A DNA stretch of 64,000 nt from Anaerobiospirillum sp. NML120448 (GTDB lineage Bacteria; Pseudomonadota; Gammaproteobacteria; Enterobacterales; Succinivibrionaceae). The notes below the pieces were generated by a model. That model saw only the letters and a program-made list of their open reading frames with translations, ran no database searches and was not told the DNA's origin. How positions within the stretch are numbered: position 1 is the stretch's first letter; each line of letters begins with the position of its first letter. This document shows positions 39,626 through 50,293 of this stretch, in pieces. The DNA is taken from positions 82,044 to 146,043 of the forward strand of contig NZ_JALKIM010000001.1 of NCBI RefSeq assembly GCF_023050945.1. Reading direction: 5' to 3'. The position numbers and the translations under genes are program-made.

Positions 39626-39777
39626 TTAAATTCTCCTAATAAGTACAAAATTTTTTCAGTAGAAAGTTAAAAAAAGAGCTACGACTATTTAAAAAAGTTG
39701 AGCGATAGTCATAAGGCTCGTTCTACAAAATATTTTTTGGTCTTCATCAACGAGCAATGAAAACCATTCATTGCTCA

Positions 39778-41174
<1,397 letters not shown>

Positions 41175-41372
41175 TTATTCGCTCTTTAGTAGCATCATGA
41201 CAATCGTCAAAGTTATAAGGAGAAAAGGCGCGATCTTAAAACAAGCTGAATCATCAAACTTGTCACGACCATAATTTATAAAGAAAGGTTCTCTTAGTAA
41301 AAACGCACCACAACAAGCTCTTAATAGACTAGCTACTTTAAGCCCTGCATCGCTTTTAGTAAGAAAAGCCAT
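41175..41372 (-). CDS. Possible small membrane protein, unrecognised
   Basis: 65 residues, ATG 41372 preceded by AAGGAG but only two bases away. The C-terminal part is a likely membrane helix (about 46-62, IAPFLLITLTIVMMLL). No family recognised; it is not AtpI, which is upstream at 42367. It may be a remnant or a chance frame. Confidence 0.3.
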   Translation of the reverse strand: MAFLTKSDAGLKVASLLRACCGAFLLREPFFINYGRDKFDDSACFKIAPFLLITLTIVMMLLKSE

Positions 41373-42300
41373 AACTCCTTTTGGTGCTATACCTTACTAA
41401 CCTTTAATAAAGGAAACTACAGCACTACTTTGTTAGATTAAAGCACTATTGGTGCCAAATCGTAACCAACTTATTTTACTTAGTTTATAAGTTGGTTTTA
41501 ATAATAATGTTTTAGGTATGAGAACAAAAGACAATTTATACTTGTAAAATTGATCTAGCTCAAAAGCTCACCAAAAAATACTATAAATCTAAAACAAAAT
41601 GTGCTATTCGCACGTAATTTTGCATTAAAACCTTAGTAAGTTTGAAGGGCTTGAGAGAATCAAACTTTAGTTCTCCTAGCTATCAACACTAAGTAATAGT
41701 GATAGTTTTCAAAATCAAAGTCTAGTCATAAGCATTAGACCTTTATTATCCCCTTTAATATACTCTTAATCCCGAAAAATTAGCAATTCAAAAGAACATT
41801 TTGCTTAAAGTAAAATTGCAAAAAGTTTTCAACTAGCCATATTGGCATCAAAATTGTGCATAAAAATCGTGCTCACAATCACAGTAAAAATGAGATAGCT
41901 ATCACATAAAAAAACGCAAAAAGAGTGCAAATTTAGTACTAAAAGTTTACTAAAAGTACTATTTAGCAACTAAAAAACACACCCCATTAGCTATTTTTTA
42001 CTGAGCACCAAAAATGACTTCCATGCTTTTTCTTGCTTTCATTTGTTGTGATTTTTTGTCAGCAAATATAATTATCTTCTATGTTCTTACTCTTAACATA
42101 AATACAACATTCCTACTTAGCTTATAACATCACTAAACTAGTCTTTTTTATCCTTTTAACATCTATCAATCTTTACTATCTTTTTGTACCTATTTTGCTC
42201 TTGTTAAAACGTTGCGATTTTTTATTGATTGGCTATCAAAGATAGCAATAAGCCCTCATTTTCTGCATTAGGTAAAATTGCTCTATGCTAAAACTAAAAA
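41373..42300. other. Long AT-rich non-coding stretch between atpI and atpB
   Basis: About 930 bp with no gene on either strand, rich in homopolymer A/T runs and CTAAAAGT words (for example near 41938-41956). No gene remnant, mobile element or RNA recognised. It is an unusual gap inside what is normally a tight atpI-atpB junction. Confidence 0.5.
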
Positions 42301-42330
42301 AGCCTCTTTAACCAATTAGTTAAAGAGGCT
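42290..42330 (-). terminator. Terminator after atpI
   Basis: On the minus strand, stem AGCCTCTTTAAC / GTTAAAGAGGCT with a six-base loop and TTTTTAG. It uncouples atpI from atpB. Confidence 0.92.
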
Positions 42331-42366
42331 CTTAAAAAAAAGATTTTGCCAAAGTATTGTTAATCT

Positions 42367-43137
42367 CTAGCTACGTCTGCCTAAAGACAAAGCGCTTTTA
42401 ATAATTTGAGCAAACATAACAATGACAAAAGTTGCCATCATTACTAAGGCATTTAAACTGGTAAATTTAAAAGCTAGAGCCAAAATAATAATCATCAGAG
42501 CATACTTTAAAACTTCGGCTCTAATGACATCATAAAGGGTTACACCTGCACTCTTACCATAAGAGCGATCAGCAGAACGTGCTATCACATTGTAAATAGC
42601 TATAGGAATCAGCAAGGATAGACCACCTACTAAAGAGGAAGCCATAAACCATAAGGCAGAACCTATCGCCCCCTGATCCACTAAAGGCCCGCTAAGCTCC
42701 AATAAACGAGCTTGTAACTGCGCAACTTGCTCATTGTTTAAAGCAAGCTCTTTGATAATGCCATGACCTTTGACATAACCAATAAAGCCAGCCATAAACA
42801 TACAAACCACAATAACTTGCAACATACTGATAACACTAACCAGTCCTTGCTGTTGCTTGCTTAGCTCCAATGCTTGCTCATAGCTAATCTTCTTAGGTGG
42901 CACCCCATAGTCATCCTCATCATCCTGATAAGCATTAGAGCCCACATCAGCGCCATGGTCACTGTGGTATCCACCGCCCTGAGGAGTGCTTTCTTGCGCA
43001 GGAGCATTATGGCACTGCAGGCCAGCAGGGCCATCAAGGCCCTGCTGGGCAGCAAGGCTATGAGGGGCTGCTGGTGCCTCAGGAGCGCTAGGACTTGCAA
43101 GTTCTGATTGTTGTTGGTTAGTACTCTTTGGTGCCAT
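42367..43137 (-). CDS. atpI: AtpI-like membrane protein with a disordered N-terminal extension
   Basis: 256 residues from ATG 43137 (a TTG at 43155 is possible; ribosome sites are weak). The last 160 residues have four membrane helices, including WFMASSLVGGLSLLIPIAIYN and, after GVTLYDVIRAEVLKYALMI, a pattern that matches AtpI (GEAFK-like helix and final helix). The first 85 residues are Ala/Pro/Gln-rich, unlike any AtpI I know. AtpI assists c-ring assembly. It sits between parB (10-28 bp away) and its own terminator, consistent with parA-parB-atpI transcription. Confidence 0.75.
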   Translation of the reverse strand: MAPKSTNQQQSELASPSAPEAPAAPHSLAAQQGLDGPAGLQCHNAPAQESTPQGGGYHSDHGADVGSNAYQDDEDDYGVPPKKISYEQALELSKQQQGLVSVISMLQVIVVCMFMAGFIGYVKGHGIIKELALNNEQVAQLQARLLELSGPLVDQGAIGSALWFMASSLVGGLSLLIPIAIYNVIARSADRSYGKSAGVTLYDVIRAEVLKYALMIIILALAFKFTSLNALVMMATFVIVMFAQIIKSALSLGRRS

Positions 43138-43164
43138 ATTGATCTTTCTTGCCAAGAGGTTAGG

Positions 43165-44868
43165 TTAGTTAGACTTATCTAAACCCAATAAAGTTAACAA
43201 GCTATCTAATTGTTTGTCATTATCGTAACTAAAGGTAAGTTTACCCTTACCATCCTTACTTACCTTAAACTTAGCCTTTACGCCTTTTAACTTAGCATTA
43301 AGAGACTTTTCGTATGAGGTGTAGTTAATGTTGCGATTGGCCTCACTATTAGAGTCATCAGTATTGCTCTGAGCCTCTTCTAAGGCACGAGCCTCTAACT
43401 TTTTGGCAAATTCTTTAACAAAACTTTCGGTAGCTCGAACAGACAAGCCTCTCTCAATGACAATTTGGCAAGCTTCATTTTGTGCACTACCACTTAGGGA
43501 TAGTAAAACCTTAGCATGGCCTAAATCGATTTTTCCTGCCTTAAGAGCAGCTAAGCTACCATCTTCGAGCTTTAATACACGTAAATAATTGGCTACAGCT
43601 GAGCGTGATTTACAAACACTTTTAGCCACCTCCTCTTGGGTCATGCCACACTCTTGCATCATTTGGTCAAAAGCAATAGCAAGCTCAACAGGATTTAAAT
43701 TTTCACGCTGAATATTTTCAATTAAAGCAATGGCATAAGCCTTTTCGTCTACCACCTCACGAACCAAGCAAGGAACAGAGGCCATAGCAAGCATACGAGC
43801 AGCACGATAGCGACGTTCACCACAAATGATCTCGTACTTACCACCATCAATACGCTTTACGATTAAAGGCTCAAGTAAACCATGCTCTTTAATGGAGGTT
43901 GCCAACTCCTTAATAGCCTCATCATCAAAGCTGTGACGTGGCTGATAAGTAGAAGGCATAAGCATATCGAGCTTTACATTTAAGACCAGATGGTCATCGC
44001 TGCTAGCTGATACAAGTTCAATATCATTAGCTACCTTACCCTCATTAAGGCCATTCTCGGCTAAATAAGAGAGCTCCATTGCATCTTGCATGGACTGGGC
44101 TAAAGCCACATCCTTGGCCAAAGCACCAACTTCATTCTCATCGCTATAACCAATTTCACTCTTGATAGCATCTCCTGTAGCTGTAGATACCTCACCCTTA
44201 GTAGCCTCACTACTTACAGGAGAGCTCTTAAGCTTAGATTCCTCAAGAGTAGCTTGATTATCCTTAGTAGCCTTGCGACGAGTAGTAGCCTTTTTAACTT
44301 TGCCCTTACCAGTGCTAGCCTCAGATGCTGCGGCTACTGCAACAGCTGCAGTATCTGCGGCAGCGGTAGTATCAGCGGTTGCTGTAGCATCGGCTGCATC
44401 GGCAGTGTTGGCTGCCTTCTTTTTCGCAGGGCTCTTAGAGCGCTTAGGGCTATCGCTTGGGGCAGAGGAGCTGGCAGCGGCAGGAGCAAGCTCTACCAGA
44501 GCTGGCTCTTGTAGGGCCTGCTCTTGGAGAGCTGCCTCTTTTTGAGCTTTGGCTTTGGCTCTTGAGCTAGTCTTTTTGGTGGTGGTTTTAGCCTGAGTAG
44601 TTTTAGGAGTAGTAGCCTTTTTAGTGCCTGCTTTTACTTTTTTGGAGGCAGAGCTACTAGTCTTGGTACTCTTAGAGGCAGTATCTTGGGACTCATTATC
44701 CTCCTTGGCCTCAGTATTTGCCTCTGTGGCTTTAGCTATCTTTTGAGAGCTCAATGAACGCTCTAGCAAGCTTTGACCTAATGTTTTGGCATTTTGCTCT
44801 TGTTGTTTTGCCTTTTTATTGTTGCTTTCGCTAATTAAAGAACCTATGCCTCTGCCTAAACCTGCCAT
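43165..44868 (-). CDS. parB: ParB, chromosome partition protein, with a long Lys/Ala-rich insertion
   Basis: 567 residues; typical ParB has about 300. The extreme N-terminus GLGRGIGSLI is the usual ParA-interacting start. Residues about 17-290 are a low-complexity Lys/Ala/Thr/Ser insertion. The CTPase/DNA-binding part starts near 295: STYQPRHSFDDEAIKELA, GERRYRAARMLA (about 350-361), ENIQRENLNPVELA, then the helix-turn-helix and C-terminal dimer domain. ParB loads on parS near the origin and works with ParA in segregation. I found no intact parS (TGTTTCACGTGAAACA) in this window. Directly after parA. Confidence 0.95.
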   Translation of the reverse strand: MAGLGRGIGSLISESNNKKAKQQEQNAKTLGQSLLERSLSSQKIAKATEANTEAKEDNESQDTASKSTKTSSSASKKVKAGTKKATTPKTTQAKTTTKKTSSRAKAKAQKEAALQEQALQEPALVELAPAAASSSAPSDSPKRSKSPAKKKAANTADAADATATADTTAAADTAAVAVAAASEASTGKGKVKKATTRRKATKDNQATLEESKLKSSPVSSEATKGEVSTATGDAIKSEIGYSDENEVGALAKDVALAQSMQDAMELSYLAENGLNEGKVANDIELVSASSDDHLVLNVKLDMLMPSTYQPRHSFDDEAIKELATSIKEHGLLEPLIVKRIDGGKYEIICGERRYRAARMLAMASVPCLVREVVDEKAYAIALIENIQRENLNPVELAIAFDQMMQECGMTQEEVAKSVCKSRSAVANYLRVLKLEDGSLAALKAGKIDLGHAKVLLSLSGSAQNEACQIVIERGLSVRATESFVKEFAKKLEARALEEAQSNTDDSNSEANRNINYTSYEKSLNAKLKGVKAKFKVSKDGKGKLTFSYDNDKQLDSLLTLLGLDKSN

Positions 44869-44927
44869 AAAGATGCTCCCAACCTTAACGCCAATTAAAA
44901 AATTACAGGAAATTATTAAGCTATGTA

Positions 44928-45716
44928 TTACTGTTGCACACCATTAGCAGCTAAAAAATCTTTTTCTAAGATTTCACTTGCTAAAGCTAAATATGCTTTG
45001 GAACCAGCTGATGCCTTATCATAGTACATAGCTGGTTTACCATAACTAGGAGCCTCTGCCAGACGCACATTACGAGGAATAATAGTTTTATAAACATAAT
45101 CACCAAAGCTATTTTCTAGATCTTTGGACACATCAGAGGAAAGACGATTTCTATTGTCGTACATAGTACGCAAAATGCCTTCAATCCTGATGCTAGGATT
45201 AACCTCACGACCCAATTTATCGATAGTGTCAAATAATAAGGTTAAGCCCTCTAATGCAAAATACTCACACTGCAATGGCACTAATATACTCTGAGCGGCG
45301 CACATGGCATTGATGGTTAAGTAGTTTAAAGATGGTGGACAATCAATAAAGATATAGTCGTAATTGTCTTGAATTGGCTCTAGAGCATTCTTTAGACGCA
45401 CCTCACGCATTAAGAAATCTCTTAACTTAAACTCAGCTGTACCTAATTCATCATCAGCAGGAATAAGGTGATAAGCTCCAGAAGTATCAGTAACCAAGGC
45501 TGAAATTGCGTCTACACCATCAATTAAAATATGACGGATTGAGGTCTCAACATTATATTTGCTCACCCCTGAGGCCATAGTAGCATTACCCTGTGGATCA
45601 GCATCAATAACTAAAACCCTCTTATGCATTGCAGCCAAAGAGGCAGCCAAGTTGACGCAGGTTGTAGTCTTACCTACTCCACCTTTTTGATTTGCAATAG
45701 CAATGATTCTAGCCAT
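44928..45716 (-). CDS. parA: ParA (Soj), chromosome partition ATPase
   Basis: 262 residues. Deviant Walker A KGGVGKTTTCVNLA (about 11-24), DADPQGNATMASG, and IDCPPSLNYLTINAM. It binds DNA non-specifically when ATP-bound and moves the ParB-parS complex. The order rsmG-parA-parB-atpI is the classical origin-proximal arrangement. 59 bp precede parB. Confidence 0.97.
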   Translation of the reverse strand: MARIIAIANQKGGVGKTTTCVNLAASLAAMHKRVLVIDADPQGNATMASGVSKYNVETSIRHILIDGVDAISALVTDTSGAYHLIPADDELGTAEFKLRDFLMREVRLKNALEPIQDNYDYIFIDCPPSLNYLTINAMCAAQSILVPLQCEYFALEGLTLLFDTIDKLGREVNPSIRIEGILRTMYDNRNRLSSDVSKDLENSFGDYVYKTIIPRNVRLAEAPSYGKPAMYYDKASAGSKAYLALASEILEKDFLAANGVQQ

Positions 45717-45773
45717 AAGAGCAGTTCCTCTGTGTGTACAAGAGCAAAATTAGTAAGGTCTTTAAAATTAGAT

Positions 45774-46436
45774 TTAAATGCGCTTTAAAATAACAGCCTG
45801 TCGTTTAGCATCCAGGGTAGGTACTTTTAAATCTTCAATACGTTCTATTGTAACAGTTAAAGGAATGTCTTGAATTTCGTTGTCATCAAGATTAGCTTTC
45901 ATAGCAACAAAACGGCCATCATCCTTTAATAAAGGTAAGCACCATCCTACCATGCGCTCAATAGGAGCAAAGGCACGACTAACAATGACATCAAAAGGCT
46001 CATGCTCAATCTCTTCGCAGCGCTTATTAATCAACTCTACGTTATTAAGTTTTAACTTAGTTACTACTTGACGAACAAAAGATAACTTCTTGCCTACTGA
46101 GTCAATTAAAGTAAATTGCAAGTTAGGATTTAATATGGCTAACACTACACCAGGAAAGCCAGCACCAGTGCCTACATCAGCAATAGTCTTTACCTTGCCC
46201 ACACTATTAATCACAGGAGATACTACTGCACTATCTAAGATATGTAATACTACCATTTGATCAACGCTCTTAATGGCAGTTAAGTTTAAAGCAGCATTCC
46301 AAGTGTTTAACATCTCAATTACGCAAGTTAGCTGATCTAGTTGCTCATCACTAACTTCTATAGAGGTCTGCAAAAATAAGCTTTTGATCTGAGCTCTACA
46401 GTCATCAAAAGAAAAAGGAGCAATCTTATTTGCCAT
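45774..46436 (-). CDS. rsmG: RsmG, 16S rRNA (guanine-527 N7) methyltransferase
   Basis: 220 residues. NLTAIKSVDQMVVLHILDS and IADVGTGAGFPGVVLAI (SAM motif) are diagnostic, followed by VIVSRAFAPIERMVGW. It methylates G527. It is 57 bp upstream of parA. In E. coli rsmG follows mnmG closely; here about 4.1 kb with the hpa ruins separates them. Confidence 0.96.
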   Translation of the reverse strand: MANKIAPFSFDDCRAQIKSLFLQTSIEVSDEQLDQLTCVIEMLNTWNAALNLTAIKSVDQMVVLHILDSAVVSPVINSVGKVKTIADVGTGAGFPGVVLAILNPNLQFTLIDSVGKKLSFVRQVVTKLKLNNVELINKRCEEIEHEPFDVIVSRAFAPIERMVGWCLPLLKDDGRFVAMKANLDDNEIQDIPLTVTIERIEDLKVPTLDAKRQAVILKRI

Positions 46437-46593
46437 AATAGAATCTCATGCTTAAAAGAATAACGAGCTTTGCACTAAAAAGCGCATTCTAACAATTATA
46501 AGGTTTTTTCCTTAAATCTATGGACATATTTTTCTTTAATCATCAAAGATAAGGAAAAATTTTAGATAGCATTTTTGGTCACAGATTTTTGCA

Positions 46594-46714
46594 AGTTACC
46601 TTAAAGATAGCTATAGCACTAGCGACTACATTCGCAACGCAGGACAAATCTTAGAAGCTATAACTGACTTTGCGACTTTACAACCAGGCGACATGGTGTT
46701 GATGGGCCCCCACA
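46594..46714 (+). pseudogene. Fragment resembling the C-terminus of HpaG/HpcE (fumarylacetoacetate hydrolase family)
   Basis: The frame reading SYLKDSYSTSDYIRNAGQIL, then EAITDFATLQPGDMVLMG, matches the end-region pattern of the HpcE/HpaG decarboxylase-isomerase (…FMTLQPGDMIATGTP…). It is open only for about 40 codons and runs directly into hpaF, so the rest of the gene and hpaE, hpaD are gone. The call rests on a short stretch but on the right place in an hpa gene order. Confidence 0.55.
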
Positions 46715-46715
46715 T

Positions 46716-47103
46716 ATGCCACACTTTAGTGCTGAATGTACTTGCAATATTAAAGATGAGGTTAAACTTGACGAATTATTTGATAAAGTCAATCAAGCAC
46801 TAGGCAACAGTGGATAGTTTCCTTTAGGAGGCATTCGCTCTCGAGCAATCTTTTTAGATACCTATCAAATGGCCGATGGCGCTCATGATTACGCCTTTGT
46901 CCATATGACCTTAAAAATTGGCGCAGGTCGTGATATGGAAACGAACAAGCAAACAGGTAAAATGCTCTTTGAGATTATCACCAAGCATTTTGCTCCCCTC
47001 CAAAAAAAGATTATTGGCGCTTTCTTTTGTCATGGAAGAGCTAGACCCAGTGCTTAACTTTAAGAAAAACAATTTACCTGCCTTTTTAAAGCAGCAAAAA
47101 TAA
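46716..47103 (+). pseudogene. hpaF: Decayed hpaF (5-carboxymethyl-2-hydroxymuconate delta-isomerase)
   Basis: The start MPHFSAECTCNIK is intact, including the N-terminal proline that follows Met and acts as catalytic base in this tautomerase family. Codon 34 is TAG (46815-46817). The same frame continues with GGIRSRAIFLDTYQMADG and HDYAFVHMTLKIGAGRD, then a frameshift near 47010 moves the end (ALSFVMEELDPVLNFKKNNL) into another frame. All parts match HpaF/HpcD. Two independent lesions mean no functional product. It belongs to homoprotocatechuate meta-cleavage, part of 4-hydroxyphenylacetate use. Confidence 0.9.
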
Positions 47104-47217
47104 GAAAGCTCACTAATAACAGCTAAAAGGCACTTGCTTATGGTGCTAAGCAAGTGTCCTTTAAAGCAAGACTTAATCCTTGCATGGACAATTTACAAAA
47201 ATAAGGGGAAACATAAT

Positions 47218-48423
47218 ATGCCTAAAGCTTTTGAAGGTGAACCACATAATTTTTTTATCTCTTTACTAGGATCATTAGTTGCTTTTGGGCCTATGTCAAT
47301 CGATATGTATCTTCCTGCTTTGCCTAGCATTGCAGCCGATTTAAACGCCACTCCAGCTCAAATGCAGCATTCACTATCAGCCTTCTTTTTTGGCTTCTGT
47401 ATTTCGATGCTGCTCTACGGCCCAATCTCTGATGTGATTGGTCGTCGTAAATTATTAATCTTTGGCTTGATGGTTTTTGTTATTTCGTCATTTTTCTTGG
47501 CTTTTGCCCCTAATGCTGAGCTTTTTATTTTCTTGCGCTTTATGCAAGCCTTTGGCTCATCAGCAGCTATTGTTATGGCCCGAGCAATTGCTCGTGATGC
47601 TTATCATCCTAAATCGCTACCAAGAGTAATGTCGCTTATTACTTTAGTTACCATGATAGCTCCACTAGTAGCTCCAATTTTAGGTGGTTATATTTTGTTC
47701 TTTGCTTCATGGCGAGCTATTTTCTTTTCTTTAACTATTATTGGTTTTATCGCTTTTTGTTTAATTATTTTCTTACTCCCAGAAACAGTTAAAGAAACTG
47801 AGCCTGATAATGGACTTATTATCAACTCCTTTAAAAGCTATATAACCCTATTAAAATCCCCATCATCTATGGGCATTATTGGAGTATTTGCTTTTTCTTT
47901 TGGAGCAATGTTTGCCTTTATTGCAGGCTCTCCATTTGTATACATTGAATACTTTGGCGTAGCAAAACAACATTATGGTTATCTCTTCTTCCTTAATGCT
48001 TTAGGCATGATCTTAATGCTCTTATTAAACATAAGGCTGCTCAAGAAGTTTTCACTAAGACAAATTTTGTTTTTCCAAACCAGTTTTCAACTTGCCTCAG
48101 GCATAGGTTTATTTATCTTTAATAATAGTAATTTAGTAACCCTAGTAATATTTGTGGTGCTCTTTATTTCCATGACCAACGCTTTGGGAGCTAACTCACT
48201 GTCTTTACTCTTAGAGCAAAGAGGCAACATGGCTGGCAGCGCATCTTCGCTAGCTATTTCTTCACAATTTGCCCTAGGCTGCTTGTCATCATATTTAGTG
48301 TCTTTATTACAAGATGACACTCCTTATGCCATGACATTGATTATGTTTCTTTTTGCATTGATTTCCTTTTTACATCAATTCCTAATTTCTAAAACATCAT
48401 CTGACAGTGAGCAAACTAAATAG
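47218..48423 (+). CDS. Bcr/CflA-family MFS drug transporter
   Basis: 401 residues from ATG 47218 with AAGGGG about ten bases before; the longer upstream frame runs through pseudogene-flanking DNA. Twelve membrane segments. SIDMYLPALPSIAADL in helix 1, GPISDVIGRRKLLIFGL (loop 2-3), and RAIARDAYHPKSLPRVMS with LVTMIAPLVAPILGGYI are typical of the Bcr/CflA subgroup that exports bicyclomycin, chloramphenicol or other compounds. It lies inside the hpa remains, in the place where hpaH and hpaI would be expected, and is itself intact. Confidence 0.88.
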   Translation: MPKAFEGEPHNFFISLLGSLVAFGPMSIDMYLPALPSIAADLNATPAQMQHSLSAFFFGFCISMLLYGPISDVIGRRKLLIFGLMVFVISSFFLAFAPNAELFIFLRFMQAFGSSAAIVMARAIARDAYHPKSLPRVMSLITLVTMIAPLVAPILGGYILFFASWRAIFFSLTIIGFIAFCLIIFLLPETVKETEPDNGLIINSFKSYITLLKSPSSMGIIGVFAFSFGAMFAFIAGSPFVYIEYFGVAKQHYGYLFFLNALGMILMLLLNIRLLKKFSLRQILFFQTSFQLASGIGLFIFNNSNLVTLVIFVVLFISMTNALGANSLSLLLEQRGNMAGSASSLAISSQFALGCLSSYLVSLLQDDTPYAMTLIMFLFALISFLHQFLISKTSSDSEQTK

Positions 48424-48434
48424 GAGCTTCTATG

Positions 48435-48545
48435 CTAGTGAAAGTTTCCGAAAACTCGTTTACAGCCCAACCAAAAATTAAAAAGGATAATGTTAGCCTT
48501 AAGCTAGCTCATAGTTGTAAACCAACTTTTGGAAACTTTCACTAG
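48435..48545. mobile_element. MITE-like element with about 30-bp terminal inverted repeats
   Basis: 111 bp. The two ends begin CTAGTGAAAGTTTCC and its exact reverse complement; pairing continues with a few mismatches through GTTTACA, about 30 bp per end. The centre (about 50 bp) codes for nothing. The outer CTAG fits insertion into a CTAG target with TA duplication, as for IS630-family elements, so it may be a non-autonomous relative. It lies 11 bp after the Bcr/CflA stop. Confidence 0.7.
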
Positions 48546-48568
48546 AGGCTTGGTGCCTAAACTTTTGT

Positions 48569-48718
48569 AACAATTGGTTTAATGTTAGTTTTGGGCAAAA
48601 GCTCTGATAAATTACAAGAGCGTAAATTCCACACCATTATTCCTTAAATCATCGCTATATCTGGTTGGGTAATGTGCGCCATTATGGCCTCATCTATGTA
48701 TCTGCTTTATTAATCAAT
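48569..48718 (+). pseudogene. Remnant of hpaX-type 4-hydroxyphenylacetate permease
   Basis: The frame reads TIGLMLVLGKSSDKLQERKF, HTIIP, a stop codon, then IIAISGWVMCAIMASSMYL. This corresponds to the SDRRKERKMHTLLP...AAAGWL region of HpaX, an MFS permease. Only about 50 codons remain, with an in-frame stop. Located just before hpaA, as hpaX is in E. coli. Confidence 0.7.
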
Positions 48719-48770
48719 CTCGTCCAAGAGCAATTCCATAATGAGATTATGGTCTTAACCAACTAATAAA

Positions 48771-48842
48771 CGCCCGCCCTTAAACTTCATTAAATTAAGA
48801 ATAATTTGATGACTAAAAGTACCAAGTTTAAGGAGCGGGCCT
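48771..48842. repeat. Short element with 16-17 bp inverted ends
   Basis: GCCCGCCCTTAAACTT (48772-48787) and AAGTTTAAGGAGCGGGC (48824-48840) are complementary apart from one bulge. The 36-bp middle is AT-rich. It may be a second MITE/REP-like sequence or an old terminator; no T-run follows. Confidence 0.5.
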
Positions 48843-49059
48843 TGTAATTTATAAAGCAACAAACACCGTATAAATAGCTTTAAAAAGCCAAAATTTTGCG
48901 CTACTGCACAAAGTAAAATTTAGCTACTAAAAATGCGAAATATAAGCAAAACCACTAATCTCAAGATAAGCTAAATAAGCTATGCTTATACCATACATGG
49001 TTATAAATTGATTGATTTATCTCTATCATAATGATTTTTTATTGAAGTTTAGTTAGAAG

Positions 49060-49986
49060 ATGGCAATTAGAAATATTGATGTTACAAAAGATAACCTGAC
49101 CTTTGGCAAGCTCAATGATGTCAGTTATCGCTCTTTCTCTCATATGGCATCCTTTTATGGACGCTTTATGGAGCCCCATCGTCATGAGGGCTATTTTCAG
49201 CTCCACTATATTGACTATGGCTATATCAACTTAAATCTTGATGATTCAGTAAACTTAACTCCTAAGGTTCCTTTACTGGTTTTAACTCCACCATCTGCTC
49301 CCCACTCTTTCTTTAGTACCAATGAAACCACTGGTCATGTTCTGACGGTAAGAGAAAGTCTCATTATCCCTATTATAGAAAAGCTCTATCACTCCAACCC
49401 TAATATCATTTTGAATAAAGCTGTTTTCTTATCCTTTTCAGAAAATAGTGAAATTAAAAAGAATTTAGATCGCTTTTTTAGCATTATTCAAAGCTCAATT
49501 GAGAATGTTGATACAGATCAGGACTTAGTATTAGGCCATATTACTCAAGCTATGTTTTCATATATCTTATGTAAGCAAGAGTTTAAAGATAGCCTTAATA
49601 CCACTCCTACTGTCAGTGGAGACCTTACTATTTTCCAAAACTTTGTTAAGTTAATTGAGGATAACTACTACAAGCAGCTTTCTATTCCAGACTATGCCAA
49701 ACTCTTATCCGTTACAGAGTCTAAGCTTAAAGATATGTGCAGACGCTTCTCTTCTTTACCTCCAAAACGCATGATCTTTGAGCGCATTTTATTAGAAGCT
49801 AAGCGCCGCTTAGTCTATTCAGACAAAAGTATCAATCAAATTGCTAATGATTTAGGCTTTGCAGACCCATCTTACTTTGCTCGCTTCTTTGTTCGTAGTG
49901 TTGGACAAACCCCATCACAGTGGCGTAAGCGCAGTAAAAATGTCCACAATCTTTACCAAGATATCCATCATATGAGCTCAGTTTAG
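49060..49986 (+). CDS. hpaA: HpaA-like AraC-family regulator
   Basis: 308 residues. The N-terminal cupin has MEPHRHEGYFQLHYIDYGYI, LLVLTPPSAPHSFFST and GHVLTVRESLI, each matching HpaA (AHRHDRFFQVHY; LTPPTVPHAF; GHVLTVRQQL). The C-terminal AraC domain contains YAKLLSVTESKLKDMCRRFS and INQIANDLGFADPSYFARFF. In E. coli HpaA activates hpaBC in response to 4-hydroxyphenylacetate. Here the gene is intact while hpaX before it and hpaB after it are ruins, so it has either kept another target or decay is recent. A good terminator follows. Confidence 0.85.
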   Translation: MAIRNIDVTKDNLTFGKLNDVSYRSFSHMASFYGRFMEPHRHEGYFQLHYIDYGYINLNLDDSVNLTPKVPLLVLTPPSAPHSFFSTNETTGHVLTVRESLIIPIIEKLYHSNPNIILNKAVFLSFSENSEIKKNLDRFFSIIQSSIENVDTDQDLVLGHITQAMFSYILCKQEFKDSLNTTPTVSGDLTIFQNFVKLIEDNYYKQLSIPDYAKLLSVTESKLKDMCRRFSSLPPKRMIFERILLEAKRRLVYSDKSINQIANDLGFADPSYFARFFVRSVGQTPSQWRKRSKNVHNLYQDIHHMSSV

Positions 49987-50003
49987 CTAAGCCTTGCACT
50001 ATC

Positions 50004-50043
50004 AGGCGCTTAAGATTACCATCTTAAGCGCCTTTATTTTTTG
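50004..50043 (+). terminator. Terminator after the hpaA-like gene
   Basis: Perfect 13-base stem AGGCGCTTAAGAT / ATCTTAAGCGCCT with loop TACC and then TTATTTTTT. Confidence 0.95.
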
Positions 50044-50293
50044 CAAGACCTCACGCCAGCCGCCGCAGCAGCAGATGCAGCTGCAACTACAACCGCTACA
50101 GCACCTACGCAATTACCCACCTACCCAACTACAGCCAGCAGCATACAGTGCAGCGCCCTCTACAGTACCAACACTACCAACCCTAATACAGGTATAGGTA
50201 CTTCAAAGTGCCTGAGATGCTCTTTAATGCAAGGTATTAATTCCACCTAAAAGTACCAGTACAACCACTTAAAGTCACTATTGCAATTGCTAA
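50044..50293. other. Low-complexity stretch before the hpaB remnant
   Basis: About 250 bp, starting with GCAGCAGCAGATGCAGCTGC-type triplets and ACC/ACT-rich words. Open frames here are Ala/Thr/Gln-rich products of composition. Any upstream part of hpaB has been lost or scrambled beyond recognition. Confidence 0.5.

Noticed and set aside
41175..41372. 65-codon frame taken as atpI because of its place upstream of atpB
   Set aside because: The real AtpI-like helices are in the gene at 42367-43137; this short frame has only one likely membrane helix and no AtpI motif.
47134..47217. Upstream extension of the Bcr/CflA transporter
   Set aside because: The extra residues are not family-like, overlap pseudogene-flanking DNA, and ATG 47218 has a proper ribosome site before the conserved start.
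50041..50250. Ala/Thr-rich short frames after the hpaA-like gene
   Set aside because: They arise from GCAGCAG- and ACC-type triplet sequence directly behind a terminator, without start signals.
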